A DNA stretch of 64,000 bases from Acetobacteraceae bacterium (GTDB lineage Bacteria; Pseudomonadota; Alphaproteobacteria; Acetobacterales; Acetobacteraceae): positions 1 to 64,000 of the forward strand of contig JAKFUL010000031.1 of assembly GCA_021732665.1 (NCBI GenBank), written 5' to 3'. Shown piece by piece: positions 62,501-64,000 of the stretch. Below the pieces are notes generated by a model. It had not been told where the DNA came from and did not search any database. It was given only the letters and a program-made list of their open reading frames with translations. Within the stretch, counting starts at the first letter, position 1; the number at the start of each line of letters is the position of its first letter. The translations under genes and the position numbers were made by a program.

Positions 62501-63394
62501 TCATGGATGCGCCTTCGCGTGGCCATTGTACCAGTTGTACAGTTCCTCGCCGTTCATGTGCGCCACGCCAGCGTATTCGGCGACCTCGGCGTAGATTTCC
62601 TCCAGATACCGAATGCGGTGCGGCTGCCCGGAGATATAGGGGTGAATGGCAATGGAGATGATTTTCGGCCGCGTGGCACTTTCCTCGTAGAGCCGCTTGA
62701 ATTGGTCCATCACCCGGGTCTTCCAGTAGGCGCTCTCATGATGCTGCACGATCATCATCGGGATGTCGTTCAGCTCCACCGTATAGGGCAGCGTCACCAG
62801 CGGCCCCTTCGCGGTGCTGATCACCGTGGGGTCGTCATCATAGACCCAGTCGCCGATGTATTTGGCACCGGCCTCGGCCAGGTTTTCCGGGGTGTCGTAG
62901 GTCTGGGTCAGGCCGGGGCCGAGCCAGCCGACCGGGCGGCGCCCCCAGAATTTCTCCAGCCGGTCCATGCTGCGAAAAATCATCGCCTTCTGGTCGTCGA
63001 CCTTGTGGATCGGCATTTGCTCCCAGGCATGCCCCATCGGCTCCCAGCCCAGGTCGCGGGCATGGCCGGCCACGCGTTCGTAATCATCGCAGACGCGGGC
63101 GTTGATGGAGAGGGTGGGGCGGATGCCCAACCGCTCATACAGCCTGAAGAACCGCCAGACGCCGACCCGCATGCCGTATTCATGCCAGGACCAGTTCGGC
63201 ACATCGGGCAGCAGCACCTGGCCGGTGGGGGCCGGGATGACCTGCCGCGCCATGGGGCGGGAGATGTCCCAAACCTCCAGGTTGACGATGCTCCAGAACG
63301 CCATGCGCGCGCCGCCGGGCAGCGGCGGCAAGGGCGGGCGATCGACGATGGCGGTGTAGGGGTTGCGGGCACCCGGCAGGGTCGGCTCGGTCAT
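62501..63394 (-). CDS. Polysaccharide deacetylase-family amidohydrolase
   Basis: A 297-residue NodB-type enzyme without a signal peptide. Segments: MAFWSIVNLEVWDISRPMAR, DVPNWSWHEYGMRVGVWRFF, IRPTLSINARVCDDYERVAG, LGWEPMGHAWEQMPIHKVDD, RPVGWLGPGLTQTYDTPENL and ISIAIHPYISGQPHRIRYLE (late His). This branch is typical of cytoplasmic small-molecule hydrolases (allantoinase-like, formamide or imide hydrolysis). Compared with the gene at 23144 it is a distinct relative. It sits between a truncated copy of itself and a gene-fragment scar. Confidence 0.87.
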   Translation of the reverse strand: MTEPTLPGARNPYTAIVDRPPLPPLPGGARMAFWSIVNLEVWDISRPMARQVIPAPTGQVLLPDVPNWSWHEYGMRVGVWRFFRLYERLGIRPTLSINARVCDDYERVAGHARDLGWEPMGHAWEQMPIHKVDDQKAMIFRSMDRLEKFWGRRPVGWLGPGLTQTYDTPENLAEAGAKYIGDWVYDDDPTVISTAKGPLVTLPYTVELNDIPMMIVQHHESAYWKTRVMDQFKRLYEESATRPKIISIAIHPYISGQPHRIRYLEEIYAEVAEYAGVAHMNGEELYNWYNGHAKAHP

Positions 63395-63530
63395 GATGTT
63401 GCGAGGCGCCTGAGCGCCTCCTCCCCGGAAAGAACATGGGCGAAAGCGGTGCGCAGCAGCATCGGCGCGGCGTCATGATGCGAGGGGCCGTCCATCATGT
63501 CCACGCAATCCTCCACCACCACCACCGCGC
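63391..63530 (-). pseudogene. C-terminal fragment of an isochorismatase-like cysteine hydrolase
   Basis: About 45 residues, read GGAVVVVEDCVDMMDGPSHH, then DAAPMLLRTAFAHVLSGEEA and a short end before the stop at 63391. The VVVEDxxDxMDG...HxAAxxxxRxAFxxVxSxxEAL pattern is the usual last strand and helix of isochorismatase/nicotinamidase-like hydrolases. Upstream of about 63530 the similarity ceases and the DNA instead encodes a GntR piece on the opposite strand. The body of the enzyme with its catalytic Asp, Lys and Cys is missing. Its stop overlaps the deacetylase start by four bases, so it was once in that operon. Confidence 0.6.
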
Positions 63531-63534
63531 CGCC

Positions 63535-63831
63535 AATGTCGCCTTCCACGAGACCATCCTGGCCGCCGCCCGCAACCGCCAGCTGGCCGATACGCTGCGC
63601 CTGGTGCTCAACCGGCCCGGCGCTTCGCTGCGCCGTATCATGGGCTTCACCCCGCAGGACATCCGCCGCCGGATCGATGACCATCGCCGCATCCTCGACG
63701 CCATCCTGACGCAGGACCCGGGGCGCGCCGAATTGCTGATGCGCGAGCATGTCAGCGGCATCAGGAACAGCGCGGGCAAGGGCCGAGCCTTGTGCCGTGG
63801 CGGAAGCCGATGCTACCGAATGGGGCGATGA
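63535..63831 (+). pseudogene. C-terminal FCD fragment of a GntR/FadR-type regulator
   Basis: From 63535 the plus strand reads NVAFHETILAAARNRQLADT, then LRLVLNRPGASLRRIMGFTP, then DHRRILDAILTQDPGRAELL and MREHVSG, the second half of an FCD ligand-binding domain (FHxxIxxAxxN...DHxxIxxAIxxxD...H). The winged-helix domain and the first part of FCD are absent; upstream sequence is the antisense of the isochorismatase fragment. The frame can be extended to 63436 but without regulator features. The end overlaps the next gene by ATGA. It is unlikely to bind DNA. Confidence 0.65.
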
Positions 63832-64000
63832 TCGACCGTCGTGCCCTTCTGCTGGCCGCCCTGCCGCCGGCCGCCGCCCAGGGCGGCTTCCTGCCCACCG
63901 GCCAGGCCCTGGCGCTGCTCCGCGCCGGCGGGCTCAACCTCTACATGCGCCACGCCATCACCGACCGCAGCCAGATCGACACCGGGCGGCGCGGCGACCG
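63828..64000 (+). CDS. Exported histidine phosphatase-family protein, N-terminal part
   Basis: The gene runs off the window. From the ATG at 63828 it reads MIDRRALLLAALPPAAAQ, a signal peptide, then GQALALLRAGGLNLYMRHAI with TDRSQIDTG. The YMRHAxTD wording is the RHG catalytic motif of the phosphoglycerate mutase-like histidine phosphatases (His phosphorylated during catalysis), in the variant common in exported alphaproteobacterial members. Only about 57 residues are visible, so substrate and completeness are unknown. Confidence 0.7.
   Translation, partial: MIDRRALLLAALPPAAAQGGFLPTGQALALLRAGGLNLYMRHAITDRSQIDTGRRGD

Overview
The window is gene-dense, very GC-rich bacterial chromosome. It suggests an alphaproteobacterium, most likely of the Acetobacteraceae (a Roseomonas-like environmental heterotroph). 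The evidence is a CtrA-family regulator, an FYDLN-type zinc-ribbon gene next to an aroA-cmk-rpsA cluster, several tricarboxylate-type (Bug/TctC) periplasmic receptors without their membrane partners, and many ABC uptake systems linked to catabolic enzymes. Family and taxon assignments come from reading the translations; no database search was possible. Many neighbouring genes overlap by 1 or 4 bases (ATGA, GTGA or TGATG junctions), so operons can be read directly from the spacing.

Layout. 1-2,850: end of an aldo/keto reductase, small exported or acidic proteins, a RutE-like nitroreductase and a PepSY protein. 2,900-13,660: a CoA-transferase/Bug pair; a minus-strand oligopeptide-type ABC operon led by a VOC protein; a second Bug gene; a luciferase-like monooxygenase; a DsbA-like thioredoxin. 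13,780-22,220: a gamma-glutamyltransferase-like lipoprotein, an aminotransferase, the CtrA-family regulator, then the conserved core FYDLN gene, aroA, cmk and rpsA with a strong terminator, followed by tRNA-Val(CAC). 22,330-29,050: DUF3108 protein, polysaccharide deacetylase, alpha/beta hydrolase, a lower-GC trypsin-like protease plus a small partner protein, a DapA-family lyase, tyrS and a secreted protein.

29,200-40,900: a spermidine/iron-type ABC operon with a fused double permease and a Rieske oxygenase; an NMT1-type binding protein, creatininase and two tandem FAD oxidases; a flavodoxin-fold reductase, a CsbD protein, an EamA exporter and tRNA-Thr(TGT). 41,200-52,860: class II aldolase with an iron-ADH-like dehydrogenase, a GNAT protein, a LacI regulator, and divergent from it an eight-gene operon (sulfonate/taurine-type ABC system, HisD/HpsN-like dehydrogenase, DegT aminotransferase, SDR, zinc-type ADH) that reads as uptake and oxidation of a small polar substrate, possibly a C3 sulfonate. 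53,100-58,800: pheS, pheT and a chemoreceptor. 58,800-64,000: small exported protein, a coupled acyl-CoA dehydrogenase/Bug/nitronate monooxygenase operon, a polysaccharide deacetylase beside a truncated relative, a scar where pieces of a GntR regulator and an isochorismatase-like hydrolase abut, and the start of a histidine phosphatase.

The least ordinary items are the protease and small-protein pair at 25,240-26,505, the LacI-controlled operon at 45,120-52,855, a dispersed palindromic repeat present twice, and the gene debris at 62,228-63,831. No CRISPR array, intact transposase or prophage was seen.
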